Source: Legionella shakespearei DSM 23087 | Lineage (GTDB): Bacteria; Pseudomonadota; Gammaproteobacteria; Legionellales; Legionellaceae | Length of the DNA stretch: 42,561 nucleotides | Assembly: GCF_000373765.1 (NCBI RefSeq) | Contig: NZ_KB892394.1 | Location: forward strand, 1 to 42,561 | Direction of reading: 5' to 3' | Shown: piece after piece, positions 9,401 through 17,290 of the stretch | How the letters are laid out: each line of letters starts with the position of its first letter | How positions within the stretch are numbered: position 1 is the first letter of the stretch | Translations under genes and position numbers: made by a program | Notes under the pieces: generated by a model | Told to the model about the DNA's origin: nothing | Databases searched by the model: none | Seen by the model: only the letters and a program-made list of their open reading frames with translations

Positions 9401-9495
9401 ACAGCAAGTACCAATAATATCACTGTAAAAATGATAATGACCCGTGTGCGGGTATTGGAAAACAGTGACTTTAAATTTTCTTTTCTGCTTGCCAT
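6409..9495 (-). CDS. icmE: IcmE/DotG, VirB10-like channel protein with decapeptide repeats
   Basis: DotG spans both membranes and links the inner-membrane complex to the outer-membrane core. This copy has 1028 residues: a basic N-terminus, one membrane segment (about 19-36), a Gln/Gly linker, a long repeat region (about 195-698), a Gln-rich coiled-coil (720-770), a Gly-rich hinge (800-835) and the conserved VirB10-like domain (about 840-1028). The repeats are decapeptides of the type AGFSAKELKD, the last 13 uninterrupted at about 558-687. Four Cys-bearing blocks ending in GCSA punctuate the earlier part. The start lies four bases after the icmK stop codon, with AAGGG about 12 bases upstream. 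Repeat number is known to vary between species, so differing length is expected. Confidence 0.97.
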   Translation of the reverse strand: MASRKENLKSLFSNTRTRVIIIFTVILLVLAVTIGYFKLRGSTEGPLSSAAVSSAPGGIQSIPGVLDPTAQYAKLQEEQNVTQAQQAEQSGGSAIPTIIRTQALGQGVGVIGSQGGQSGVGFSTLAREDDEGAQRSLWIQDLQNGSCSKAVISKVVNEGAQLSDLKSACSCVQLKDSGYGLQDLEPVCACKELRAAGYNARQLKDAGYSAGRLRACGFDACELRNAGFTAQEMKDGGFSDGELKGAGFSDAEIAKASGLPDGITADDVRNAGCGAAALTKLRQAGVSASAIRKISGCSAEQLKAAGYSAKDLKDAGFSAADLRKAGFTPEELRAAGFTARDLLNAGFTPADLAKAGYTDAQIKAAQGDLPPGITPADVKNSGCDVDALIKEREAGVSAASIKQYAGCSAQALKAAGFTDADLANAGFTPQEISAATPLSDADVKAAGCDPDKLKKLFAAGVSAKRIKDLNGCSAQALKAAGFDAKSLLDAGFTPAELLAAGFTPRQLEDAGLNPASIIADGRSADCSVDSLKKARAAGVSALTIKETLGCSAQALKAAGYTAKELKDAGFTAAELKAAGFSAKDLKDAGFSAKELKDAGFSAADLKAAGFNAQELKDAGFTAAQLKAAGFTAKELKAAGFSAKELKDAGFSAAELKAAGFTASELKDAGFSKADLKNAGFTDGQLEDAGFPADQSSVAGLQNPDLQQSSSNLTGVPTLAGQNQQAAQSQAAANNQQLQDILNKQNQQMAEQKYQQKIQQRTSEMLSAANQAVQDWKKVNTQTYVASSIEDKQEESSSASGSKNRGPVDPVTGLPLSNYKGGNGGDDGTNGSNLGGSSAQKSIIKTGDILFAVLDTSVNSDEPGPILATVVSGKLKGTKLIGSFNLPSNANKMVITFNTMSVPGAAKTTSISAFAIDPNTARTALSSRTNHHYLMRYGSLFASSFIEGFGNAFQSANTTVTIGGTGGGNNITVSNGVGRSTLENAVIGLATVGKSWSQQAQQLFNTPTTVEVYSGTGLGILFTQDVTTI
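7402..8913 (-). repeat. DotG decapeptide (30-bp) coding repeats
   Basis: About 1.5 kb of imperfect 30-bp direct repeats lies inside icmE. The last 13 units (about 7423-7824) run without interruption and alternate between LKD and LKA endings. Codon choice differs from unit to unit although the protein is nearly the same, so the array is old and kept by selection on the protein. The array also keeps two antisense frames open by chance. Confidence 0.92.
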
Positions 9496-9499
9496 TTAT

Positions 9500-10594
9500 T
9501 TATAACCCTTCTACCTTGAGCTGCATGACTTTACCATGCCAGGATACCAACAACACCGGAGATTTCTGCATTTCATAAGCATGCATTCCATCTGCACTGG
9601 TCATACTTGCTAACCAGCCCGGCGACAATACGGTGAGATTTGTTCTGACATACATTTTTTCGCCTAATAACCAGCCACGAGCATCACCACCACTCACGAC
9701 TAATCTTTTGCTTCCTGGCGGCGGTACCCCATCAAGAACGTGGAGTAATAAATCGCTGGCTGACGGCGGAATCCCTTCTTCCATAGGCATGCTTTTAGCA
9801 TTTGGACCGTAGCCTTGTACCCGCAGATCCACCCGATAATCAACCGCTTTCTGACCGGGAATTAAAGTCAGCATGACTGGGGTATTCAAACCCCTCAGAC
9901 GTACAGCCAGGTTACCGTAATTATACAATTTCATCGCTTGAATCATTAAAGTATTGCTGGTTTTATCCCACTGAATATTAAACGCGCCTGGATCGCCCAA
10001 ATCATAAGCAGCAATAGGCCAGGGAGCACCTGTTGAATCTAAAAAGACTAAAGACGACACAAAGCCTTGTGATAAACGAATCACCGGTGGTGTCGAACCA
10101 GGTGATAAATTAACAAACTGAGATGTTGCTGTAGGCTTGGGAGGTGTTCCAGCTGTTGATGCCTGAGCATATTCAGAAGTGTTATAAATTTGTTTTAAAC
10201 GTACAATCTGCTCCGGAGTTAATGGATACAAACTGCGTGTCATATCTTTAAATGCTTTATTATCAATAACTTCAGTATCGTTTTGACTAATTCCCTGACT
10301 GTCATTACCTGCAGAATTCTGTGTCGGCTTTGCCTGAGCAGGTGTATTGGATGGATTCGCTGGATTACTATTTTGCGCTGCCTGGGGCATTACCGGCATA
10401 CCCGCATTGCCACTCATTACGGGCTGGCCATCTTGTCCCGGATTTTGTGATAATTTCTGTTGCAGCAGACGTAATTGTTGTAATGCCTGTTGGGCGTCAT
10501 CTGATTGAGGAGCTGCATGGATACCTAAGGCAATGGAGGACAGCAAGCCTCCAATGGAACAATATTTAAACAAGCAATTCTTTATATTCATCAT
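9500..10594 (-). CDS. icmK: IcmK/DotH, outer-membrane core-complex protein
   Basis: A 364-residue exported protein. The signal peptide runs to about residue 28 (ALGIHA then AP). It is followed by a Gln/Leu helical stretch (33-52), a Pro/Asn/Gln low-complexity linker (55-105), a conserved helical domain (SLYPLTPEQIVRLKQIY) and a VirB9/TraN-like beta-rich C-terminal domain. DotH forms the outer-membrane core ring with DotC and DotD and joins DotG. Its start codon overlaps the icmL stop as TAATG, so translation is coupled; a second ATG follows directly. Confidence 0.96.
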   Translation of the reverse strand: MMNIKNCLFKYCSIGGLLSSIALGIHAAPQSDDAQQALQQLRLLQQKLSQNPGQDGQPVMSGNAGMPVMPQAAQNSNPANPSNTPAQAKPTQNSAGNDSQGISQNDTEVIDNKAFKDMTRSLYPLTPEQIVRLKQIYNTSEYAQASTAGTPPKPTATSQFVNLSPGSTPPVIRLSQGFVSSLVFLDSTGAPWPIAAYDLGDPGAFNIQWDKTSNTLMIQAMKLYNYGNLAVRLRGLNTPVMLTLIPGQKAVDYRVDLRVQGYGPNAKSMPMEEGIPPSASDLLLHVLDGVPPPGSKRLVVSGGDARGWLLGEKMYVRTNLTVLSPGWLASMTSADGMHAYEMQKSPVLLVSWHGKVMQLKVEGL

Positions 10595-11232
10595 TAGTTT
10601 ACCCCACCACTAGCAGGGCCAACTACGAATTGAGATATCCCTATACCTCGAGGAGAGTTCAGGGTTGATACTCGCGTAATCAACATGGTGACCACATTAT
10701 TTTGCTGAGTGAATTCGCTGGCACTCTGGTAAGTAACCAGGATTGGCATTTGCACGCGCCAGGAATAATTTCCATTCAGCACCCCTTTTTGCAGAATAAT
10801 CGGTGCTCTGGTCGCCACAGCAGAAACAATCAGTTTTTTCGCTTTTACTGCATCCAGGTTATTTGACTGTTGTAATGCATTGAGGAATTGATCCCAGCCA
10901 TCGGCAGTAAAGAATCCTGACGACGCTTGCAATTCGTCTCTGTAGTTTACGAAGTTATAAGTAAAGGCAGCAATCGCAGCCTGGTTAGCCCATTGTAATA
11001 CCGCTGAGTCTGATTGATTGGGTTCATCTAATGGAAACAGAGGAGTAATGCGACCATTGATGCTGGTTGCAAAATACTTGGGCGCTGGCGGGTGTGTCAG
11101 AATATAAACCAACATAGAGGCCAAAACGATATTAACGATTATAGCAACCAAAAGCGCTAATATAACCTTGCGCTGGCTATCTTTATAAAACTGATTTCGT
11201 AAGGCAACTACTGTTAAGGCATCTTCAGCCAT
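10594..11232 (-). CDS. icmL: IcmL/DotI, inner-membrane complex protein
   Basis: A 212-residue protein with a short cytoplasmic N-terminus, one membrane segment (about 22-46) and a periplasmic domain with the NTF2-like fold known for DotI/TraM. DotI and DotJ form a stable inner-membrane complex. The ATG has GAGGA a few bases upstream. It overlaps icmK by one base and follows icmM after 12 bases. Residues AFTYNFVNYRDEL lie in the conserved periplasmic domain. Confidence 0.96.
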   Translation of the reverse strand: MAEDALTVVALRNQFYKDSQRKVILALLVAIIVNIVLASMLVYILTHPPAPKYFATSINGRITPLFPLDEPNQSDSAVLQWANQAAIAAFTYNFVNYRDELQASSGFFTADGWDQFLNALQQSNNLDAVKAKKLIVSAVATRAPIILQKGVLNGNYSWRVQMPILVTYQSASEFTQQNNVVTMLITRVSTLNSPRGIGISQFVVGPASGGVN

Positions 11233-11244
11233 AATATCCTCTAT

Positions 11245-11529
11245 TTATTGCGGTATGACCCTTGGCGAATCATCTGTAGGCGGATCAGGATCGAGTAAAG
11301 CCTGTGATGATTCATTAGGAGTCGGCATCGATTTAAGTTTAATCGGGGCAGTAACTCCGCTTGTCGCATAATAATCACGTTCAGGCAGATTTATATATAA
11401 ATAAAACATATAAATGCCTGTTATACTACTTAAGCAAAGAGAAATAATTAATATCAATAAACCACGTCTGTATATATGGACGTTAAAATTTTTATTCTCC
11501 TTGATTAACCGCCATGATTCCCGACTCAT
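11245..11529 (-). CDS. icmM: IcmM/DotJ, short partner of DotI
   Basis: A 94-residue protein with one membrane segment (about 23-46) followed by a short periplasmic tail (LPERDYYATSGVTAPI) resembling the equivalent part of IcmL (APKYFATSINGRITPL). This agrees with its being a shortened paralogue of DotI that joins it in a complex. GAGGA precedes the ATG. It starts 11 bases after the icmN stop codon and ends 12 bases before icmL, within the same operon. Confidence 0.93.
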   Translation of the reverse strand: MSRESWRLIKENKNFNVHIYRRGLLILIISLCLSSITGIYMFYLYINLPERDYYATSGVTAPIKLKSMPTPNESSQALLDPDPPTDDSPRVIPQ

Positions 11530-11540
11530 TCATTCCTCGA

Positions 11541-12113
11541 TTATGCAACAGCACGTCTAAACGTAATTTCTACTCGAGCATTAGGAGATGCATCCCCACC
11601 CTGAATAAAGCTTACTATAGGTTTATCACTACCCAAACCTTGTGTAAAGATAAAACGGCTGTCAATTCCCCGCGTCCAGAGATACTCACCGACCACTCTT
11701 GAACGCGCTACAGTCAAGGCACGCTCTCTTTGAACAGAAACATATTTGCTACTAAAACTGGTCACATTGATCGCTACTTTACGAAATTGCTTAAGAAAGC
11801 TTGCTACCTGGTTTAACAATCCGTAAGAAGCCCATTTTAAATGCGGGCTTTGCTCTTCGAACAGGGCATTGGCAGGAATACTGATAAGATAGTCCTGTCC
11901 TATAGTCACAACTTTTATGCCCCTTTTATTAAAAGAAGTCATCATTTTATTGATAGTGGCGTCACACGCGCCTTCTACTTTACAAGGTAATTTGGGATCT
12001 TCAGGCTCAGGAACATAATTTTCTGAGCGATGACAAGCACTTACCAAAAGTAAGAAAATCAATCCGAAGATTCGAATCGATATAATAATGTACTTAGCAA
12101 GCACTGATTTCAC
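11541..12113 (-). CDS. icmN: IcmN/DotK, OmpA-like outer-membrane lipoprotein
   Basis: A 190-residue lipoprotein: hydrophobic signal (about 8-23), lipobox LVSAC with Cys27 as the lipidated residue, then an OmpA-type peptidoglycan-binding domain (about 60-188; ERALTVARSRVVGEYLWTRG, then PNARVEITFRR). DotK is a peripheral outer-membrane component of the Dot/Icm core. The start is GTG, supported by GGGGA six bases upstream. It is the first gene after a 907-bp block of palindromes, so it probably has its own promoter instead of relying on icmO read-through. I could not identify that promoter with confidence in the AT-rich 12114-12330 stretch. Confidence 0.94.
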   Translation of the reverse strand: MKSVLAKYIIISIRIFGLIFLLLVSACHRSENYVPEPEDPKLPCKVEGACDATINKMMTSFNKRGIKVVTIGQDYLISIPANALFEEQSPHLKWASYGLLNQVASFLKQFRKVAINVTSFSSKYVSVQRERALTVARSRVVGEYLWTRGIDSRFIFTQGLGSDKPIVSFIQGGDASPNARVEITFRRAVA

Positions 12114-12337
12114 CCAATATCCCCATTTTTATAAAACAGACTTCGATGTCCAGTTATCTTTACCTTGAGAGAATAAAAACACACTAATGATTACGTTACA
12201 ATGAATCACAAAAAATTGCTATTTTTTTAAAAAAATTATTTAACCAAATCAAATGGCTTAGTATTTTTTTGATCGATTATGGAAAAAATACGGACAACTA
12301 ACAGGAACGCCATCCTGCATTGCACTCCCAGAAATCA
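12114..12337. other. AT-rich leader upstream of icmN
   Basis: About 220 bases of AT-rich non-coding DNA with poly-T/poly-A runs near 12230-12240 lie between the icmN start and the first palindrome. It is the natural place for an icmN promoter, and a single TTTAC (GTAAA on the icmN strand) is present near 12160. I see no convincing -35/-10 pair and no gene. Confidence 0.5.
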
Positions 12338-12438
12338 TCCTGAGCGCGTCTTTTTGCGCGAAGGCTCTCCAAAAATGAGTACCGTGCCCCCTTCAGGAGA
12401 TCCTTCGCGCAAAAAGACGCGCTCAGGACGACGTGGAT
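12338..12438. repeat. Family A palindrome, complete copy
   Basis: Two arms of about 32 bp (outer CCTGAGCGCGTC, inner GCGCGAAGG) face each other around a loop of about 25 bases containing GTACCGTGCC. Loop and arms match the copies at 20933 and 37031. It lies between icmO and icmN and would fold into a very stable hairpin in read-through RNA. Confidence 0.93.
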
Positions 12439-12458
12439 CAGGGAATGAACCAGGAGCC

Positions 12459-12553
12459 GTAGCCCGGTCTGCTTGCAGCCGGGAATGGAGACTTTTTAGA
12501 ACTCTGGCTGTGTAACGATCGTCAGTTTCCCGGCTGCAAGCAGACAGGGCTAC
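12459..12553. repeat. REPIN: inverted pair of family B REP units
   Basis: The left unit begins GTAGCCCGG and ends CCGGGA; the right unit is its inverse, ending GGGCTAC at 12553. The 42-base spacer contains TGTGTAACGATCGTCAGT, which recurs with one change in the neighbouring element at 12814-12900. Such inverted pairs with GTAG heads are typical of REPINs moved by RAYT transposases. Confidence 0.88.
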
Positions 12554-12653
12554 GCACCTCTGAGAACACCATCCGGGATTGACTCCGACGTCTCTCAGCT
12601 TGTCCGCTGGAGCCAGGGGTTCAGCAGAAATACTGTCCCTGCCAGTATCACTG

Positions 12654-12746
12654 TTCCGCTTCCTCACGGTCGCGGCTCGGTTTTCGTGCGTTCGTAGATA
12701 CTTCATCGTGCACCGGAAACCGAGCCGCGACCGTGAGGAAGCGGAA
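12654..12746. repeat. 30-bp inverted repeat, single copy in window
   Basis: The arms read TTCCGCTTCCTCACGG and onward through CGGCTCGGTTT, then the exact complement ending GAGGAAGCGGAA. They are about 30 bp and perfect, with a loop of about 33 bases. It differs from families A to C. It may be a separate MITE-like element or a strong RNA hairpin between icmO and icmN. Confidence 0.88.
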
Positions 12747-12813
12747 TTTTTGTTGCGGCACAGAGACTGATTAGCATTGGTGGAGGACATAAACCAAGAG
12801 GTGATCAAGAGAC

Positions 12814-12900
12814 GGCTGCTTGCAGCCGGGAATGGGGGCTTAGTCAGAACATCGATTGTGTAACGAGCGTCAGTTCCCGGCGGCGAGTAGACCGGGCTAC
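12814..12900. repeat. Degenerate family B REPIN
   Basis: The left unit has lost its GTAG head (GGCTGCTTGCAGCCGGGA remains). The right unit is diverged (CCCGGCGGCGAGTAGACC) but keeps the GGGCTAC end at 12900. The spacer is homologous to that of the REPIN at 12459, so one is a decayed copy of the other. From here to 13020 I see only a short GCGC-GATA-GCGC hairpin near 12980. Confidence 0.8.
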
Positions 12901-13020
12901 GAATAGTGCTAAAAACTTAAGTAACGTTAAGAAGAGTGTTTATCCAGTCGTTACTTCGATGCCGTTCGGGCTGAGGAAGCGCGATAGCGCTGTCTCGAAG
13001 CCTTGGCATGCGCTATGAGA

Positions 13021-15372
13021 TTAAGAGAAATCTTCTTCTTTCTTGTTATTTACCCTGGTTCGTTCATCAGCAATACGAGTCGATAAAGTTCGGACTACCT
13101 CAGTCAGATCAGAAGGAGCAATCACATCGCGCTCTTCAGGTGGATAACTGGTTGCCATTTGGAAATCTTTTATTAATTCATTCGCCACAGTACCTGCATA
13201 CTTATCTTTGGCTCCAGCTAACCGCTCAATCATCATCATTTGATTTCTTGTTTCATTAATCGGCAGTAAAGATTCAGAGAAGGTTGCTTTATCAATAGCT
13301 AAAATAGGCAGTGAGTTAGGTGTCACACGCAAATTACTGAAAATGGTCAATGCACCTTCCACTTCCTCTTCGACAATATCTTCAACAGGTTCTGGCTCAT
13401 TATGGCCATGGAACGCAATAAGAGCAGCCACACCGCGCTCAATAGGCTCCTCAACCGTAGATTCCCGCAATGCTTTGGTAATTAAAGTGATTTCTTCATT
13501 CTCTACCACTTTATCAATGCTTAATTCACCGCTATCCAATATTTTCTTAAATGAAGTCAGCTGCTTTTGTAACTTCATGAGATAATCATCTGGTGGCGGC
13601 TCAACTTTCAGGAACTGATTAATTTTTAGCTGCTTAACCGGTTTGGGATTCGCATAAAACATACGTGCACGAACGATTTTGGATTTGAAGAAGATATGTG
13701 CTTCACCTTCAGTTTGTTCTTTTAAATCCAGCAAATCCACTCGTGATCTCTTTTCAAATGAAGAACTCTTGGTATCCATGTAGCTGTTAGCAATACTGGT
13801 ATCCTTGGTTTGAAATGAGTCAACCTTGGTTACATAAGCTTCACCCGCAGTTTTTGTAAAGAAGTCCCAGGTTTCGGTCGGATCTTCAAGCTTCATACAA
13901 ATTTTAATGTTGGTGTTCGCACCAATGGATGCCGCCTCTTCTTTTGATGCCTTTTGGAAGGCTGGCAAATCCTGTCCCGCAAAAATGGCCGAGAAACCAA
14001 GCGAACGTGCCTGAGCAGGAACCACAGCAAAGCCCTGTACGGCATAGTATCCATACTCGTCAAGAATACACATATAAGGAGTTGGGGCATTGGTTGGCTT
14101 TCTTAAAATAACATCCCTATAATCCCCTTCCACTTCTTCACCAAGTCCCGCAGCCATCATGGCCTTCAACGAAGAAACAATAATTTTGCCCAGGTTTGAT
14201 AATTCATCGGGAGATTTTTCCAGTGCGGGCAGCAGTACGACAAGAATCCTGCGATTCAAAACTACGTCTTTAAAATCAACTTCTGCCAAATTGGTACGGA
14301 TGATATGGCCGTAAGTATCCGCCAGAGATGAAAAGCTTCTTACCAGCTGCATGGTGATAAAACCATGTTGCTCAAGTACCTGTGATACCTGTTTTCCTTT
14401 TTTCTCTTTATTGTAACCAGGCAGAGTATTTAAATAGTTACGTAAGGGGTCAGTAACCAGCTTGGGAATTTGTTCAATATTAACACTTTCCTGATCATCG
14501 CGAGGAAAAATTTTATCGATGACTATAGATTCCAGGCGTTGTAAGTCAAAATAGTTTCGAATAGAGTTGGCATCAAGAAGAATAGCACCGTCATCTCTCA
14601 TATAAACAAGCAAACGCATAAGCGCTTCAACGAAGGCAATCGCCCTTCCTTTCCACATATCGCCATCACCAGATTGCTGGGAAGACCCCATGAGGCTCAC
14701 CACCAACTGGGTTAACATACTGGATGAACCCTGACAAAAAGGATTTAAGGTATTAGATAAACGTTTTTCCTGCGGTCCGACAATATCGCGAGCACCTGTC
14801 ATGAAATTGATTAAGAGCAAATCATCTTCACGCCCCATGCTTCGTACCATAGAGAACACCTTGGCATACAGAGAGTTATCGCCTTTACCATCCACATAAA
14901 TAAATCCGCTGCCCTGAACCAGAGCATTATAAGCAAGAGACACCAAGGCTTCTGTTTTACCACTACCGGTAGATCCAAAGATCAAAGCATGTGTTCTCAT
15001 ATCATCATTGGCGAACCAAAGCTCTTCCCCGCTTTTTCGGTCATTACCAAAAAAAGCAATACCACGGGCGGTATTCGGTTTATTAATGCCAGGTTTTAAA
15101 TCGTTATAATCTTTCACCCGTGAAATAAGTGGCAAACGAAAAGGCAGTTTTTGCTTTCTGGTATAACTGTATAAAAAAAACAAGCTGCCAAGGAGCATAA
15201 GCAAGGTAGCCGCTTCAGAAAAATAATAAGCAGCGGCCGACAAAGCAAAAAGCAATATCGCAATATTTGTAGGATCGGCAAAAAAATCTGCCAATCTTTG
15301 GGTTAAGGTCCGCGTATCCCTGAGAAGCAGGGTTGGATCTAACTCATGACGTGAATCAATACCGCGCATCAT
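13021..15372 (-). CDS. icmO: IcmO/DotL, type IV coupling protein ATPase
   Basis: DotL is the AAA+ VirD4/TraG-type receptor that recruits effectors to the Dot/Icm channel. The 783-residue length equals the L. pneumophila protein. Two membrane segments lie near residues 36-70. Walker A is GSTGSGKT (133-140) and Walker B is MCILDEYGYY (434-443). The C-terminal part after about 600 is the known docking region for DotN, IcmS-IcmW and LvgA. The start overlaps the icmP stop as ATGA, with two ATG codons in tandem. Downstream the operon is interrupted by the palindrome block before icmN. Confidence 0.97.
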   Translation of the reverse strand: MMRGIDSRHELDPTLLLRDTRTLTQRLADFFADPTNIAILLFALSAAAYYFSEAATLLMLLGSLFFLYSYTRKQKLPFRLPLISRVKDYNDLKPGINKPNTARGIAFFGNDRKSGEELWFANDDMRTHALIFGSTGSGKTEALVSLAYNALVQGSGFIYVDGKGDNSLYAKVFSMVRSMGREDDLLLINFMTGARDIVGPQEKRLSNTLNPFCQGSSSMLTQLVVSLMGSSQQSGDGDMWKGRAIAFVEALMRLLVYMRDDGAILLDANSIRNYFDLQRLESIVIDKIFPRDDQESVNIEQIPKLVTDPLRNYLNTLPGYNKEKKGKQVSQVLEQHGFITMQLVRSFSSLADTYGHIIRTNLAEVDFKDVVLNRRILVVLLPALEKSPDELSNLGKIIVSSLKAMMAAGLGEEVEGDYRDVILRKPTNAPTPYMCILDEYGYYAVQGFAVVPAQARSLGFSAIFAGQDLPAFQKASKEEAASIGANTNIKICMKLEDPTETWDFFTKTAGEAYVTKVDSFQTKDTSIANSYMDTKSSSFEKRSRVDLLDLKEQTEGEAHIFFKSKIVRARMFYANPKPVKQLKINQFLKVEPPPDDYLMKLQKQLTSFKKILDSGELSIDKVVENEEITLITKALRESTVEEPIERGVAALIAFHGHNEPEPVEDIVEEEVEGALTIFSNLRVTPNSLPILAIDKATFSESLLPINETRNQMMMIERLAGAKDKYAGTVANELIKDFQMATSYPPEERDVIAPSDLTEVVRTLSTRIADERTRVNNKKEEDFS

Positions 15373-16499
15373 GGCTCTAATTCTCCCATTTGACGAGGGG
15401 TTAATTTGATTTCTTTTATGGCAATTTCCAATGCTCTGATTGCTTCATCTATCATCGGTACCAGAGAACGTCGTCCCATTTCTTTCTCTGCACGCCAATG
15501 AGCAAATGGCCCCGCAACTTCTGCATAAGGTGTTTGTCTGCCTATACAATTAAGCATATACCATAATCGCCTGTCTATGGGCTTTAACCATAGAAATTCT
15601 GCACTGGGGACGACCCCATCATCGCGCGCAGCTTCAAGCAAAGAACCTAAAACGGTAAGCATGTATGCATGCTTTGAAATAACTTCCTGAACCAATTCAG
15701 TATTTTGATATTTTTTAATCACAGGCTTGGCAACGGAAAAATCCGGTTTTCCTGCAACAAAGGTAGTATCCAATACTTTTAAAATATGATTCGCCGCATC
15801 CCTGTCTCTATTCATGCGCGCTATAAATACTGCTGCCAGTGCATAAGCTTGTGGTGAGCACCGTTCAAAACCATCCCAATAAGGCCCCAACTGCATGGTA
15901 AATACACGTTTCGCATCACCTTTTCGGATTCCTGCTGTCATTTCCTGACCTGGTATAGGATTATCCAACAGGGCATCATCTTTTCTAAGCAAATTATATT
16001 TACGGGCAAACTCCATTGGTGTCATAGCCATGGCCCAGGGACCTTTATTGACATCCTCACTGACCAGATCTTCTTTGACAATTGGCATAATAGCTGGCCA
16101 GTTAAACTGTTCCTGAGCCCTTAATGTTTTCATATCATGAGCTCTGCGGAATTTTAAAGTAATGTTGGAGCGATAAAGGAGTATGGCTAAAACAATCAAG
16201 ACGCCAACTACTGGATAGCGCATGAAATCACCCACTTCACGTGTCATATCCACCAGAGTATTCCAGTCAACTCCAGCCGGATCCATAGTTTGCATTTGGA
16301 AAATACGTTGCGCAAGCTCTTGATTATTAATGAATAAATTTACCAGCTTTGCCTGCCAGATATTAATCTGAAACACAAAATTGACTATATACTGATGTCC
16401 AAATTTCCAAATAAAAAAACAGGTAATAAACAACAGAATGATAATCCATACTGGAGCCATTGAGTTATCGGAACCTGGTTGCTGTTGTTGCTGAGCCAT
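15369..16499 (-). CDS. icmP: IcmP/DotM, coupling-complex membrane protein
   Basis: A 376-residue inner-membrane protein with membrane segments at about 16-33 and 95-109 and a large cytoplasmic domain that in DotM binds DotL and acidic effector signals. Basic and aromatic surface sequence (ERCSPQAYALAAVFIARMNRDRDAANHIL) lies in the middle of that domain. It overlaps icmO by four bases, so the coupling-complex pair is translationally linked. The 108-base gap to icmQ contains no recognisable gene, and the ribosome site before the ATG is weak. Confidence 0.96.
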   Translation of the reverse strand: MAQQQQQPGSDNSMAPVWIIILLFITCFFIWKFGHQYIVNFVFQINIWQAKLVNLFINNQELAQRIFQMQTMDPAGVDWNTLVDMTREVGDFMRYPVVGVLIVLAILLYRSNITLKFRRAHDMKTLRAQEQFNWPAIMPIVKEDLVSEDVNKGPWAMAMTPMEFARKYNLLRKDDALLDNPIPGQEMTAGIRKGDAKRVFTMQLGPYWDGFERCSPQAYALAAVFIARMNRDRDAANHILKVLDTTFVAGKPDFSVAKPVIKKYQNTELVQEVISKHAYMLTVLGSLLEAARDDGVVPSAEFLWLKPIDRRLWYMLNCIGRQTPYAEVAGPFAHWRAEKEMGRRSLVPMIDEAIRALEIAIKEIKLTPRQMGELEP

Positions 16500-16607
16500 T
16501 GATGCAAACTTTTAATTGGGTTATTTAATTCAAGTATACTCAAGAAACGTGAAAATGCTATTCAAATCAATTGCAATATATTAAACGAAAGCAGTCAATA
16601 GCTGAAA

Positions 16608-17183
16608 TCAGGAAATTTTAACCAAGCGACCGCGCTCGTAACGATAAACACCTGAAACATGAACAAAACGGCTTATGTTATCCAGACTTAATGTTTTATC
16701 TTTCAGGCTGAGTAAGGTTTTTCCCAGTTTATCTACCGGAGCTTTATCTGCAGAGAGGGGCAAAATATCAAACTGATTAATGTAGATCGCTACATAAGCC
16801 TCATTTTGCTTGTTTTCTTTCGTTTTCAACATGGCCTTGATGTCTGCCTCATCGGCATAAATAGGGCGTGAAATCATTTGTCTTGGTAAATTAATAACGA
16901 TCTTTTCCCAGGATTGGATATTCACCCCGTCTGCAGAATATAAAGACACATAAATTTCTTGCTGACCACTTCTCAGAGCAATACGATTCGCCAAATGGGA
17001 TTCTGCTTTTAACTGGGCATGACTGCTGGCACCTAACTGATTTAAAAAATCATCACGCACATCAGTCAGGTTTTTACCAATCACTTTTAGAAAGTTGGAT
17101 TTCTCCCATGGCCCTTTTTCAATAGCATCATTCAAGGCTTTTAAAATAGCCTCATTTTGTTCATCTGAGAGTCGATCTTTCAT
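16608..17183 (-). CDS. icmQ: IcmQ, pore-forming Dot/Icm protein controlled by the FIR chaperone
   Basis: A 191-residue soluble protein equal in length to L. pneumophila IcmQ. The N-terminal helical domain (about 1-55, LSDEQNEAILKALNDAIEKG) is the part known to bind IcmR and insert in membranes. The C-terminal part (about 75-191) corresponds to the NAD-binding CRAf domain. The gene sits next to its presumed partner, the variable FIR gene. The Shine-Dalgarno site is weak. IcmQ is well conserved although its partner is not, which agrees with the known co-evolution of FIR-IcmQ pairs. Confidence 0.95.
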   Translation of the reverse strand: MKDRLSDEQNEAILKALNDAIEKGPWEKSNFLKVIGKNLTDVRDDFLNQLGASSHAQLKAESHLANRIALRSGQQEIYVSLYSADGVNIQSWEKIVINLPRQMISRPIYADEADIKAMLKTKENKQNEAYVAIYINQFDILPLSADKAPVDKLGKTLLSLKDKTLSLDNISRFVHVSGVYRYERGRLVKIS

Positions 17184-17290
17184 AACATTAATACTTAGTC
17201 TTAGGGCACGATGCCCAAAATTTGAGAAGCATATATGAAGTATAACAGCATTTAAATAAAATCAATGAAAGGAATCAAAATTATATACTG

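Noticed and set aside
12335..12808. A 157-codon minus-strand ORF, and shorter plus-strand ORFs, in the icmO-icmN gap
   Set aside because: They are made of the A, B and 30-bp palindromes, and similar peptides appear wherever the repeats occur. No ribosome site and no family match.
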